In this document: piece by piece, positions 1-12,806 of the stretch
Position numbering within the stretch: position 1 is the first letter of the stretch
Layout of the letters: the number at the start of each line of letters is the position of its first letter
DNA from: Klebsormidium nitens
Lineage: Eukaryota; Streptophyta; Klebsormidiophyceae; Klebsormidiales; Klebsormidiaceae
Direction of reading: 5' to 3'
Assembly (NCBI GenBank): GCA_000708835.1
Contig: DF237027.1
Span: 62,001 to 126,000 of the forward strand
DNA: 64,000 nt
Made by a program: the position numbers and the translations under genes
The notes under the pieces: generated by a model
Seen by the model: the letters and a program-made list of their open reading frames with translations, nothing else
The model's database searches: none
Told to the model about the DNA's origin: nothing

Positions 1-3000
1 CTGGTCGACCGTGATCATTGAACATCGGCTGCAGCCGCCAATGACCTGACAGAAGGCCGACGAGAAAGATGAGACGGAGGACTAGCATGCAAGTCTTGTT
101 TGCTCGGCATTCTTATCCAGAGCAGAAAGTCAGAGGACCAGCTTGATAGAAGGTCTGTATCTTAAAAGGGCCTCTGATTTTAGCTCTTTCACGCTTTCGC
201 ACGAAGCTCCTGGCAAAGTTCTCCACGGTGGGGCATTTTGAGCACAATCAGGATTCAGCAAAAGCAGAAGACTTCCAGAATCCTTTACTACCGACAAGCC
301 ACTTGCAGCATAGTCAAAAACCACTTCACCTACTCGCTGTAAGAGCAGGTGTCACGTATTGCCGATCGAGTCAGTAAGGTCCGCCGAAATTCAACCTCAA
401 AAGGTGCTCTCACAACGGCAACACAGCCAGCAGTTGCGAAACTCTTCGAGGCTCAGAGTACCATTGCTGTTGATCGGCGCATTCATCAGCGACTTTCTTT
501 TACTGCGGCTGGTCATTGGGCGCGAGCCCCTCACCCCGAATTGCTGACCGGCGATCCGGACCTGCTGCCACGTGTCCTCCTCGAACGGTTCCAGACCCCG
601 GACGACGAGGTTCGGCCGGAACCTCTCCGGCTCCAAAACCTCCAAACCCCGACTACCTTTCTTTTTATCCCCCGACCGTCCGTCCGTTTCTACCATTCGC
701 CGGTTGAGCTCTTCCACGCTCGCCGTGTTCACGAGCAGAAACTGCCCCTCGTTCGCGAACCCTAAACTGCTGTCTAGCTGCTCGTCTGCTGTAGTATTTA
801 CCTTTCTATTCTCGTTTGTCTGCGCTGCAGACGTGTGATGCGGGCTGGCTATTTCGGATTGTTGCTTGAGCTTATGAGGTGTTTGTCTATGTACAGTGCG
901 GGATCTGGGCTGTTGTCTGACTAGGGTACAAGGGATGCCCAAAGCGTCCGAGAACCAGGAGGAAATCTCAGGACCGTACGCATCCGCGCCGGGCCTGCGG
1001 AGAAGAAACCTAACTCATGCAAACAGGAACTTTTTTGAGCAGGATCGGATCTGCCGTCTGACGTCTGGTGTCCCTCTGCTCATAAACTGGTCACTGGAAT
1101 CTAGGGCACGCTTTCTAGCCGCACTGAGGAAAGAAAGACGAGAAGAAAAACAGAAACTGCTACTTGCCTGTCATCTGCCTCTGAACATCATCACACATGT
1201 AGCATCAGAGATCACGGGTTCTTGGAAAGCCCCTGGCTTGGCAACGGAGAAGGAACCAGCGCTTCTATCCTCAGTTTCACTAAGCAGACCACAAAGCAGT
1301 GGCTTCGAACTTCGAGATGTTGGTGGCGAGATACGATTCAGTCTAGCTATATAAGCCACATTCTATCCCCTCAAAAAGATTTTAACCTAGGGAGAAATAG
1401 AATCAAACCCTCATCAATGCAGAAGGCAAGATGGACAGCTTTTGAACGCAGACAAGCTCCCGACGAGCATGAGTCCCTAGAGTATTGCGCCACTGAACGA
1501 ATGGACTCACCGGTCTCCACAAACTTGTACGGTTCCGTCGAGTGTCGCCCTTGGGCGCGAGTGCAGTGGAACAAGTAGCGCATCTTGCATGGCACGTGAC
1601 GTCACACGGAGGTGGCCCGCTTCTAGGTCGATCGAGGCTTGCAGCGTGCATAGAGCGGGTACCTGTGGCGGGGCGTGAGGAAGGCGGGTAAGCAGACAGA
1701 CACCAAATGGCGTGTTTTGGACGTCCGAAATGTTTGCGTAATAGTCCGTAAGTAGTAAAACGACAAGCCCCACGTCGAGGCTTGATGACAAACTCCTTGG
1801 TGGCACCACGCTTGGAAGGTATCCAGATCAATAAGAAGTGAACAGACTGAAGGCTTACAGAAGTACTCACACATATCTGCGTCAGACGCTAACAATTATC
1901 AATGAGGCAGGAACAAGCTTCAGAACATGATAAAACTAAAACGTCGCCTCTTTGCCTAGTGGGGAGGGCGATAAAGCTCTCACCTTCTTCTGCGTCAACC
2001 CGTTTCCTCCGGAGTCGACCAGCAACCACTCTCGATCGTACAGCAGGCCTGCACAAACATGACGTGAGCATGACATAAGCCCGGGCTCCGTTCCCATGGG
2101 CCGCGCTCCAACAAAGGCGAGCTTGTTCCCAAAAACGAGAGCCTTCTGGTGATACAAAGAGACCACCGAGAACTCCACGTGTCAAAGGACTCAATGAAAG
2201 GCGCCTCTCAAAAGACGGCTGTAAACAGTCATATCTGAAGATCATGAACACGGCATGTGAGGGTTGAAAGCTTACCGTTGGGCCCAATGGGCCAAGCGTC
2301 CGGAGCGAAGCCTCCACACGACTTGATCGGGTACAGGAGGATCTTTTCCAGGACCATCGGCTCCCTAGCGCAATCTGCACGGAACTTCTCGGACTTCAGT
2401 GATTCCGCCGGAAAACTTTTCTTCCCTGCAAGACTGGACGCTGTGCTCGCTCTGACACCGCGCTATGCAACTTCTACTTTCATCGCGTAAAAAACAAAGT
2501 GCTGTGCGCGTGGGCAAGAGCGATCTCTGAGGAGCAAGGGAAATGACAAAAACGATGATACAGCCACTTCAAAAAGGAATCCCAAGGCACAGGAGAATGG
2601 TTCAGTCAGGCGCATTCGACTTTAATCTCTGCTTGATCAAACCGCTGCTTGTTCGAACCCGAGAACGGATCTGAGCAGATCCGCCGTCCAAATCCACAGG
2701 AAAAAGTGAGTTTAAGCCATTATTGACTTGGCCAGCCGCAAACAAGTGGTCATACTATAAGCCAGAACAAACCAGGAGTCAAGTCGGGCTCCGTAACGCC
2801 GAAGGGAGCCAACACGGACCTGTATCCTTCGCCCTCGACTCGGCAACACCGTTCCGCTCGCTCAGCGGTTCCGGTTCTGTCACCACAAAGTAGTCGCGAA
2901 CGAAGCGGAGAACGGCGCGGGCGTCTTCAACGGTAGTCATGTAGCCAAAGGAAATGCGGATTGCGCCCGTCGGGCGGCCGTCAATGAGGTCCTGATCGTC

Positions 3001-6000
3001 CCAGCACACGTGCCCAGCCTGCAAAGAAACAGAAGGAACGTCTGGTTTTAGTGTGTCAACGGTTTTGCCTGCAGGTTTAAGTTAGCAATATTTGAGGATG
3101 TGCACGTTTGCGGCGATTGCCTCAGAGAGAAGCCCTGCTTAAAGGTACAGCGGCGACGGAATAGGTCGGAAGTAGAAAGCGGTCTGCAGGTGCCGTCCCT
3201 TTCGTCGTGCAGAACGGGGTGTACATCAAGCGTCAGCGAAGATGTTGAGCAACGTGTTGAGCTAGAGTGGACGGCAATATGCAGTCATCTGGATCATCAT
3301 ATGATTTGAAAGGCCAGCACGAGCAAAGGGATTACCTCGTAGTTGGCTTCCATCTCCGTCGAAGTGAGGCCCAGGTACTTGGCGCAGGCTCCAGGGTTGC
3401 AGAAGCACCCGGTCTGCAGCGCGCAACAAATACGAGTATCAAGAAAGTACTCAGGAAAGTACTTGCTGCTAGAAACCTCTTTTCATGACGACAAGGTATT
3501 TTTCTTGATCGAGGTTTTTGCCGTAACACCGCAGAGATAGCTTCCTTCTCGCTCCCACACAGAAAGAAGGCAACGTACGAAAATAAACAGTCCTCTTCAA
3601 GTACTTGTCGAAGACGACGGGCTCAATTACATCTCCTTTTAGTCACAAGAGACACAACGCTGTGAGAAGATGTTTACACTCGCATTTAACTTTCTAAGGA
3701 CACGTACGCTTCTTAGACTCGACACGGAGCAGAAATGGAGCATAAGTGCTCGGGCGCTCTCTCTTTGTTTGGAACGGACTACTTTGCAACCCAGACTTCC
3801 CGGAACGAGAGAGTTCACTGACGGAGACAACCGCAGCAAAGATGCTTCAAAACTGTCACCTTTTATAGGATACATTGCTCACCCTTAGCTGAATATCCCT
3901 CAACCCCGCCAACTTTTCCACCTCCCTGTAACCAACCCAGCTGCCGTCTGGCCGCACCAGGTTGAAGGCGATGATCGGGCCCTGGTTTTGGCCGTCGTTG
4001 GCAGCATGGTTTCCGTAAAGCACGCACGCTTTGCGTCCGTTACTGTGCCGCAGGCTGAGCAGTTCACGAGCCGTGAACTGCGTCAGGGCGGCCGTGTGCC
4101 TGGAAGGCGGGAGTGGTCAGCAAGACGTGAGCAAGACGTCAGCAGTCGACAAATGAAGCTCACTCTTTATCTATGTCTCTGTGACGACTGCTTGGTTGAG
4201 ACTTGATTGGACACGATCCGAGTGTCTGGTAGAGTGGTTGAAAATGCCAGACAAACGGCGATCGAAAGCGTTGAAGAGCAAGGTAAGAAGATATTTCAGG
4301 CCTTCGCTTGGCTAGGGGCGAGAAGACCGTTTCAGGGAGTCCCAACAGCAGGATACAAGAAACCGATTTCGATGTCAGCAGAGCTAGATACTCAGACACA
4401 CAGACCCAATCTTCTCTGCACACTTGGAAGGAAACTCTGAATCGCAACGTTCCCAGGTACGACTGAGACTTCGATTCAGGGGGTTCGTACATGAACGAAA
4501 CTGCCTGCTTACTTTCTGATATTGTCCATCCCCAGCTTTTTGACAGCGTCAAACCCGTGCCGAAGTGCAGCCACGCCTAAGAACGAGGCTGTGCCATCTT
4601 CCAGCCACTCCTCAAGTCGCTCTCGCCTCCTCATGTAATCCTTGTCAGCAATCGAAACAGCAACAGTACCTGCAGCAAAAGTAGTTCTGGCAGGTTTGCA
4701 GCTGCCCGCTTTGTATTGATAAATCGTGTAAGACTGGGGTCAACTTTGCAGCCTCTCAACTTGAAGGTGACACAGCTCACCACTTATCACACTAGCACCA
4801 CGGACATAAATCTTTCCAGACACAAATGATAATCACGTAAGAACATGTACGGAAGATAAACAAGCAGTCACCATATGAAGTAGAGCCGTAACCACAGCCA
4901 TTGGCAACCAAGCAGAGTCTTATGTATTAGAATCGAGATCCCTGACACGTCCTCCAGAACACTGTATCCCTCAAAACTTATCAGCGCGGCCTAGTAGAGG
5001 TTCGACGAGGAGCTCACCTCCGCTGAAGTACCGCTTCTGCAGGATTTGACCGGCATCTGAGTAGACAAACGAGAGGTTTGGCTTCCTTCCACCAGAAGAA
5101 CTATTTGCTTTGCTTTCATGTAGCAGGATGACCACTTCAGTCGGAGAAGGTGAGCCCTGAGGACATGCCTGACTTTGAGCGAAGAGAGATACATAGTAAA
5201 GCGACTGCAAAGAAGGAAGTGTGCACTAAAATCTCACAAAGTCGTGATTCAGGTGGGGAAACAAGCGCCTGGGGCTCACCGCTTCGAACTAAAAGGGCCC
5301 CTAGCCCTGTCGGGTAGCCAAAAATCTTGTAAAAGGACACAGCCACAAATTCCGGCTGATGGATGGAAAGATCTGGTGGGGCTGTTCCACAAGCCTTGGC
5401 GGCATCTAGAAGCACCTTCCAATGGCCCCTGCCGCAAAAGAAGATGCACACATGAGAGAAGTTCTTCACGAGCAGCTTAGAGCAAGGACTTGTTGGAAGA
5501 GACCATATTGGACAGACACGGATGGTAACGCTCTGGAACTCCTGACCTTGATCATGTCTGGAATGACCAAAGCAGAAGCCATTTTCTAGTCAACTAGGCT
5601 TACAGAACCCTTGAGGGGGCTTCTACAGCATCCTGACATTGCCTGTGTCCAGGGGGAATCTGGACCTGAAAAAACTGAATGATGGCTGATCTTCTCACCT
5701 TTTGCCAGACCATTGCCCCTTCTGGATCTCCTCTACTTGGCTGAGATTGAGCTTGGCACCAGAGAAGTTGCACTCTGCTGGACAGGCAAACAGGTGGAAG
5801 ACCTCATCTTGAGGGGGATGCTCAATGGAACTACCAGGCGGATCATGCTTCAACTGCGGTCTGATCAGTGGCTCCCGTCTCTTTACTGACCATTTCCTGC
5901 CCCCGTCATCTTCTGAATCTCCACCTATGCTCGTCTCAAAGTCTACAGGGCAGACCACAGCTCCTTTCTCAAGCGCGTATTCGCGGATACCCAGGGCGCT

Positions 6001-6850
6001 GTTGTGGTTCTCAACAGTATAACAAAACTCGCTCTCGCTGCTCCAAGGAAAGACTTCGCCTAAGAGCTTGAGGGCGCCTGTTGCCCCTGCCGTGAATATG
6101 CACGTGTACTCTGCTGAGGAGGTGTTGAAGAAGGACAGAACCCTTGATCGAGCAGCTTCAATGATGGTAGATGAGCGGGTGCTTCCGTCAGACTGCGAAT
6201 CTGCGGACGGGGAGTCAGAAAACTGAAGGCCTTAATCGATGCCTTACTTTTCTGGCTCACGGCGCATCACTACTACTCTATTGGCAAGCGTAGAAAATTG
6301 CAGAGGAAATTCCTACAGAAGATGGCGTTTAATGGCACGGCACTTTCAAACAGTGAAAGTCTGCAATCGATGCAAACCCCTGCAATTGATTGCGAACGCA
6401 CTCTCAAAGCAGCTCAAGTTCTCAGACGGTCCTGCGAGCCGACGTAGGCTCTCATGGAGTGGTGCGTGGCTTGGTGAGGGGCTTACGAGGATTCCCAAAC
6501 AGGTGCCCCCCAAGCTCTTCGGTTGTAGCTTGAAGTTGAGACTTTGAGTAAAGTGTGGCGCCGGCATGATCAACATAGACAGCGCCTGCAAAACGTGATG
6601 GCAATTGTATTCAAGCTCCGCCCAAGAGTTGTTGATTGTATCTCCCGGATAGTATCTCCGGAAGAGTAGTGGTATATTAGGGCCATCCCAACATGAAGCC
6701 AGACTCTTGCGTGCTCATGCAGCATTGCAAAAGCTTGGCACCCCTGCTTACCTTGCAATTGGGGAAACTCTGCTGCACGCCAGCTGCTAAAAGCAGCATC
6801 ACTCATTCCATAATTGCACTCCTTGATGGTATGCTGGTCCTCTGCTTCAA
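1..6850 (-). CDS. ABA3: Molybdenum cofactor sulfurase (ABA3/MOCOS type), 3' end outside window
   Basis: This enzyme moves sulfur from cysteine to the molybdenum cofactor, activating xanthine dehydrogenase and aldehyde oxidase. Fourteen exons can be read on the minus strand: 6752-~6850, 6487-6585, 5699-6200, 5280-5428, 5018-5056, 4513-4669, 3883-4099, 3336-3413, 2820-3018, 2276-2425, 1984-2048, 1511-1662, 535-994 and 1-45; all phases agree. The N-terminal half is a NifS-like PLP aminotransferase: YVDHAGATLYS, then GNPHSQSDG across a junction, the ENHNSALGIREYA block, SFYKIFGYPTG with the PLP lysine, and the cysteine motif TGCFCNPGAC in its own exon. The C-terminal half has the MOSC_N peptide LLYPIKSCGGF, LLYDREW, and MOSC motifs FANEGQFLL, RFRPNLVV and GGCSRCSMI. 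About 770 codons are recovered; plant ABA3 proteins are near 820 aa, so roughly 40 C-terminal residues lie left of base 1. The start codon is unresolved: the frame is open upstream to about 7079, and a transit peptide or extra 5' exon is possible. The 2820 donor (GTCCGT) is weak. Confidence 0.93.
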
Positions 6851-8222
6851 GAATCTTCTGATTTCCCCCCACCTTCCTTACACACGCAGGTTGAGCTCGG
6901 CTAGCATGCACCTGGCAATGCTGTGGCGAAAAGAACCTCAGATAAACCACCAATCTGCAGAAGAAGCTGGCCACTAGTGATTGTGCCCCATGCACCCACG
7001 ACATGTTCTTGCAGAGCGCTTCGAGCAAACTTCTGTTTCGCATTTTTTTTCGCAATTGCAGTGTAGGCGAAGCTAGCACTTCCGCTTCAAGATACCTATT
7101 TATTCTTGCAGACTAGGAATCTCTTTGAAATCCGACTCCAGCAGCTTCCTTGATGCCTCCGCACACAAACCTTTCCCCTCTTCGTGCAAATTTCACTTCG
7201 GAAAGTTGTGCAGAAACTGAGAAAGCAGCTGAGCTTTGAACAAGCGCTTTGAACAGCATGCAGCATCACTTTCATGCGCGCCCAGTATTACACGCCCCGG
7301 CGTTTTCAACCCTCGTTGGCGCGTGTAAAATATTCACCAAGCAAGCGCCCGGTCTTCTTTCGACGCCGAAAAATCGTGATAAGCCCGGTAGAACGAAATC
7401 TGGTGAAGAAACATTCACTCACAGGGACAACAATCGTTGAACAGAAGCAGTGCACAACGTACGAAGAGAAGCACAAAAGCGAAATCGAGCATCTTTTTGC
7501 AGGTGGCTGATGAGCCGACATCTTGCAGTGCTGAGTTCGAGGTTTCAGAGGAAAGAGGATGTTCGAAGATTTGAGAAAGGCGGACCCTTAAGTGATCTGC
7601 ATTCTCCCCTGTGTAAGCAGCTGCTGATGCAAAAGAGTCGAGATAAGTAGCAGAACGTAGACTGCAGAGATAAGTTATGGTGACATGCGAGGAAGGAGAC
7701 ATGAATCTTCGGTTGGTAAGAAAGACAAGAGCTCTTAGGACTGTTGTGAAGCTTCAAAAGAAGAGGTGATCACACAAAGGGTGCAGCATGCAACAGGCAA
7801 ACCTGGGGATGCATATGCAATAACGAAAGGGTGGATAGTCTGGTCGTGACTAAGGTAAGTCCTTCCTCGTGATTTTGCAGACAAATATCACTGACTTTGA
7901 AGACGCCTTGAACCTATCAAAATTTGAAGTAGCCTCCTAAGTATGTTGTCCCACACCAGTCTCCATCAATAAAGAACACTAGACCTTCGAACATCATTCC
8001 TGACATTGACAGAACAGCTGCCTTGGGACAGATTTTAGAAAACTGTGGTAAAGCTCTGTGAAGATGTAGCCTGTAGATGGGCCAGTATGAAGGAGGATAG
8101 GCTGAGTACAGTCTTAGAGACTGAAGTGGTTTAGGCTTTCCTTCGGCGGTTGCAGGAAACGATCGGCAAGGCAGGCTCAAGAAGAAGAGATCTTGTCAAA
8201 CCTTGGCAGAAGGCCTCTGGCC
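6851..8222. promoter_or_regulatory. Divergent intergenic region between MoCo sulfurase and HEI10
   Basis: About 1.4 kb separates the first recovered sulfurase exon (minus) from the HEI10 start codon (plus, 8223). No coding exon with conserved peptides was found on either strand. It must hold both promoters and both 5' UTRs, perhaps with 5' UTR introns and the missing sulfurase N-terminus. No convincing TATA box or other element was identified. Confidence 0.5.
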
Positions 8223-11200
8223 ATGAAGTGCAACTCTTGCTGGAGAACGCTAGAAGGGCGTGCTGTGGCAACAACATGTGGACACGTCTTCTGTATCCAG
8301 ATATTTGCACTGCTCTCATCGTAGCCCTGTTCGATATCCAAAGAAGAGGTCGAAAGCGACTTGAGGATCCGTTGAAACAGAAGCATGCTTGGTTGCTACT
8401 GTGCCAACTCAACGTTCTCAACCGTTATTCTCGGGACAGCCCTTTGTGAATTCCTTGACGATAAGACGTGCAGGCACGGAGGATGCCAGCAGGATACTCA
8501 ACTCGGATTTGACATGTCCACTTTGCGAGTCAATCTTGTCCAAAAGGTCAGCAACGAACGCCACTTTGATCCAGCTTTAGTGAGTCCTCAGCAGAGCTTG
8601 CATCGAGTGCGCCATCTGGTGCTTGTATCTCAGTCCTTCCTTCACACACCATTGCATTCTCATGATCGTCAAGGCCACCGTGCTGCTCAATGTGCTAATT
8701 GAGTCGCTTCTTCGAAGAACTCTAACGCATCGTCTCTCGCTTTTTGCCCGCAGCAACATGAAGACGGTGGACATGATTCCAGGAGACGAATGGTGCAATG
8801 TAAGTTTCTTACAGACCGTTTGAAGCAGGATCGAACCTGAAAACGTCTTCCGCGAAGCTTTCCACAATCCCTACATTTTTTCCGAGTGACCTCACTTGCA
8901 TTTTCAGCTTTTCCTGGCTTCACGAATGAAATCGAAACTTGTACTGAGCGCCGTTGCTTGTTGCTGCAGATGTCCATGGCCGGAGTCGCGCCCAACATGA
9001 GTATCCACCAAGACGCAAAGCAGCATTTCGCTCTCGTTGGCCGCTTGTCCGCTTCTCTGATGTGATAGGCGTGATTGACAGCCCTTACCCATCGAATCCT
9101 CAAGTCCCTCCTTCAGACGAAGCTTCGTTTTTATCGTCCTTCCGAAACAATCTACCAAAGTGAGGAGCACGGAGTCGAAGTGAAGCAAAGTCACTGGAAA
9201 GACGTCCTTGACAAGCTGCGCAGTCATGAAGAGCGCGTTCAAGGGCGTCGTCTTCTGGATCGGCCAGAAGGACGTGGAGAACCAGGTGACGGTCAACAAG
9301 GCCATGGCGCTCAAACAGAAGTGCGAGGAGATGCAGACCAAGTACATGGAGAAACTAGAGCAGGTCCACGCGGCGTACCAGAAGGCGATGAAGAAGGTGC
9401 AGGTGCTGGAGCACGAGAAGGATCAGCTGACCAAGGACAAGAACGAGCTGCAGGAGAAATACACCGAGAAGTCGAGGTGAAGCGCCGTCGAAACGAAATT
9501 AGTTGGAGGGATTCCTGCGAGCTCTACGCGAGATGCTGCATCTGTTATGGAGCTTCGATTTGACGAGCACGGGCTTTGGGCGCAGCGTCCATCAGCCGAT
9601 GCTGACGAACTTCAAGTTATTTCGCTTGCCTTGGAGATTCTACCTGCTGAAGGTGGCCGTGTCCTGTACGAAAAGGAGACTAGTTGCGAAGTGTTGGAAA
9701 GGGGGTTTGCCGCTGTTGACGCACGAAATTCAGATCGGATCTAGGCATTTTTGGGCTTCGAACGAGACGAACAGAAGGCAGCCCGCAACGAAGGGCATAA
9801 GCTGTCGTCAGAAAGCATTCAACAAAACGTACACGAGTGAAGTACAGCAGGGTCGAATCGGCTTCGTTTGTGAGGAAGTGTGACGTCAGCAAATGTCCCC
9901 TCTCCTCTTAACTTGCAGGCAGAAGCGCAAGCTGGAGGAGATGTACGACGCGCTGCGTAACGAGTACGAGCAGCTGAAGCGCGGCGGGAGCGCGCGCGCG
10001 GAGCAAGCGCTCGCGCCCCTCCAGCCGCGCGACCGCAACGCCATGATGCCGCGTGGAGCGCCGTACAACTTCGGCCCCTCGAACAGCTTCGACGAGCCGG
10101 CCCCCAAGAGCCGGCCCACACAGGGTTACGAGCAGCTCGCGTTTCGCACGGATACGAGTTGAGAAACGTCGAACAGGGGCTCTCAAGTGTTAAAGCTTCT
10201 GTGCCTAAAAAAGTGCGTAGGTTTGCGGTATCTCTGTGAGAGAGGAGAATGCGAGGTCAGAAATCCTGAGGGTGTGCAGATGGTCGAGCTCCGCCATAAT
10301 CAAATCCAGATTGTGGGACCTGAGTACGGGAATGCTTCGCCGAAAGGATGACAGGGCTTTGTTAACATTTCTGAAACGGACGATTCTTTTTACCAACAAG
10401 GACACATAATTCGATTGGATGTGTTCACTTGTCTGTCAGCAACTGACTGTTTCCTCTTGTGCTTCCTAGGATTTCTCGACTTGCCCGCCCGTCGAAATAG
10501 CGCTACGTCCGGTCACAATCAAGGTGAGGAATCGTAAGTCTCTCAGTCCCCCAGCTCCGGCTTCCCGTAGTCCGCTGTTTGTTGAGTCACGGCGGATGTT
10601 CCACGCGAAGAATGATTTTTTGTGGATGACGTCCTGCAAAAAATAATCATCCATCTCCGGGTTGCTCGAATCCACGAGTTCTTTGCGAAAGTAGAATTGC
10701 AGTTACTTTTCCTCGTTCAAGAGCCTGGATCTTCTCCGTCTGCCACCCTGCCTATCAAACTGAGTTGAATGAGACTTCTCTCTCGCTTGCTCAGGTTTCT
10801 TCGACGTGCCCAGTCTTCCGCCCGCTCGTCGAGCCAGCCCCGGGCCTGGCGCCGGTCTAGGTGCAGGCAAGTAGTATCCATTGCACTTTCAGATACAGCA
10901 AGCTCGAAGATACTCAGTACTTGGGGCACGGGTATGGTTTCTGTGTGGGTTAGGGTGGAAACGGTGCGCGGACCGCATCGGTTTGTCTGAGGGCTTTACT
11001 TTGGTGCGTCCTCCCGGTTCAATTGTTTCTTTATTCGACCTGGCTCATGTCAACCTGAAATTGATACAATGTCTGAACAGGCATGCCTGGCTTAAACCGC
11101 GGCCCCCGGTCACTGTCTCCACTTCGAGGAGGCGATCCGAACGGCTCACTGTTCACTCCGGCCGCCGGAAACCCGTCCAACAACCTGCGGAACCTGCTGC

Positions 11201-11256
11201 TGTCCCCGATGACCCGGCGCCCGACTTCGAGGCTCCGGACTGGGGGTCTGAGGTAA
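8223..11256 (+). CDS. HEI10: HEI10 meiotic crossover RING protein (SUMO/ubiquitin E3 family)
   Basis: HEI10 (Zip3/CCNB1IP1 family) is the dosage-sensitive pro-crossover E3 ligase that loads on synapsed meiotic chromosomes. Nine exons: 8223-8292, 8474-8546, 8754-8799, 8970-9000, 9224-9476, 9919-10157, 10470-10523, 10795-10860 and 11081-11256. They sum to 1008 nt, 335 aa plus stop; Arabidopsis HEI10 is about 304 aa. The N-terminus is the RING, starting MKCNSCW, with Cys3, Cys6, Cys19, His21, Cys24, Cys38 and Cys41, and the family phrase GTEDASRIL. Next come VAPNMIMKSAF, a long coiled coil over exons 5-6 containing QVHAAYQKAMKKVQ and LEEMYDALRNEYEQLKR, and a basic C-terminus with NNLRNLLLSPMTRRPTSRLR, the conserved HEI10 tail. 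Exon 8 may end at 10860 (GT donor) or 10866 (GC donor); both keep frame. Exon 7 resembles a decayed copy of exon 8 and may be skipped without a frame change. Internal splice choices in exons 6-8 are less certain than the rest. Confidence 0.93.
10470..10866 (+). repeat. Echoed exon pair within HEI10 (exon 7 resembles exon 8)
   Basis: The acceptor and first ~35 bases at 10462-10500 align to 10788-10840 with small gaps: both read a pyrimidine-rich stretch, AGG, then TTTCT(T)CGAC(T/G)TGCCC and GCCCG(C)TCGTCGA-like sequence. Both encode a PARR peptide. One is probably a duplicated, decayed copy of the other. Confidence 0.5.
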
Positions 11257-12806
11257 GATGATTGAACTGAAGTCTCGTCCAGCTTGCGGTGAATCCTTAA
11301 TTACTCATTGAGAAAATACCGGATCTCAACGATGGATGTACTCATCAGACTTTATACTCCATGAACGAGGTTGTAAGAGAAGGTTCGGATCTGGTTCCGA
11401 TCTTGCACGGTCTTCAAAGAGCTCGTATATCTTCTGCAGGTCAACAACGTTTGATCCCGTCAATACGATGTAAAGAAGCCTTAAAGCTAGCTTGTGGATT
11501 TGAAGAGGATACTTCAGAATTCGGTTCTTAAGATGACCCGTCGACACTCAATTAGATACTCAATCTCTTGTCCAGAGGAGGTTTATAAGCTCTTGTACTT
11601 GTGGCGCCTTGTAAGTTCAGGTGGTGTTTCTTGTAGCAGGATCGTCCATTCAGGCTGCGGTTCTCATACCGTCGAAGCTCCCAAACCTCCTCGAATATTC
11701 TGTAGGTCCTAGTCTAAGTGGAGGTCCTCAAATTATGGTAAATGATGATATCGCCTGTATTCGCGGCCTGGGCTCATGAACTAGCGCGTGTGTGATAGCT
11801 CGATCTGACCATGCAAAGGAGTATGCTCGACGATCGACTTAGTTGCTCTAGCTTGATCTTCTAGCAAACAGAAATGGAAGGTCGTCTAGCACGTTCTTTG
11901 TGCACGTGTACGGGACATGATTCGGCCTAATGGACCAGATCGTATCATTTAGCGAGACGTCAGGGATACGTACTTTGTGCATTTAGTAGGATGTACAGCG
12001 GGCGATCGGATTCACGGGTTATATTGTGGCACAGCAAAGTAGGTTATATCAGTGCGCGATGAATTACTTTGCTGTGGTATATATCTCTGGCCGAGAATCT
12101 GCACACTTCCCGCAGCTATACTGGCTATAACAGATCGGCCTACAAGCCGGCCTCGCGGTCTGATATGACTGATCGACATGCAGGCTAGCTTCTGGAAAAG
12201 CTATCCGGGCAGTCACTGCATCAGGAATTCGGCCTTCTCCTATTGTTTGCAGTCGGGCATGCATAAAATACAAATGCTCTGTTCTTCCATGCCATATTCG
12301 GCGGACGGTCTAGTAGCTCGTGGGTACGAAAACAATCAGTCATGCAAAGTGATATCTTTCTATTGAGATATGATTCCTTTGTTTGCAAAAGCACTAGACA
12401 TCGTCAGAGGTCGCTCAGGCTTGCTCAAACCTGATGTCATCTGATGGGAAGCTTGCACGGCTTAGAGAGGCCGCAAAATTCAGTCTCAGAACTACATGGG
12501 TTTTGCATTTAATGAAGCACAAGTTCGATTGATCTGCTTCTAGAAATCTTAGCTAACTAAGTGCCACTGAATTGCCGCAAAGAGAATGCGGTGACATCCA
12601 AGAATCCTTCTGTAGCATCAGTATCAAACACAATCCTATGATTCTAAACAAGGCACAGATTAATCCGGCGCGCTGCCAGGATCGAGCGCGCAAGCAAAAA
12701 CACAGTTTCCAATCCCGTATCAACGGGTACCTGAGAGGACAGCCTATCTAGGAACAAACACGCTCCGCACTGCAAGTATCATGACGTCAATCTTCCTCGG
12801 AAAAGA
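11257..12806. other. Convergent intergenic spacer
   Basis: This 1.55 kb lies between the stop codons of HEI10 (plus) and the plastid membrane protein gene (minus). It should hold both 3' UTRs. Only short unsupported ORFs are present; I see no conserved peptide, repeat array or RNA gene in it. Confidence 0.6.

Noticed and set aside
397-534. Read-through of the MOSC exon encoding NCWLCCRCE, which looks like the C-x-RC MOSC motif
   Set aside because: A GTGAGG donor at 534 and a clean TGTCAG acceptor at 46 join in phase to an exon encoding GGCSRCSMI, a far better match; the read-through stops soon after.
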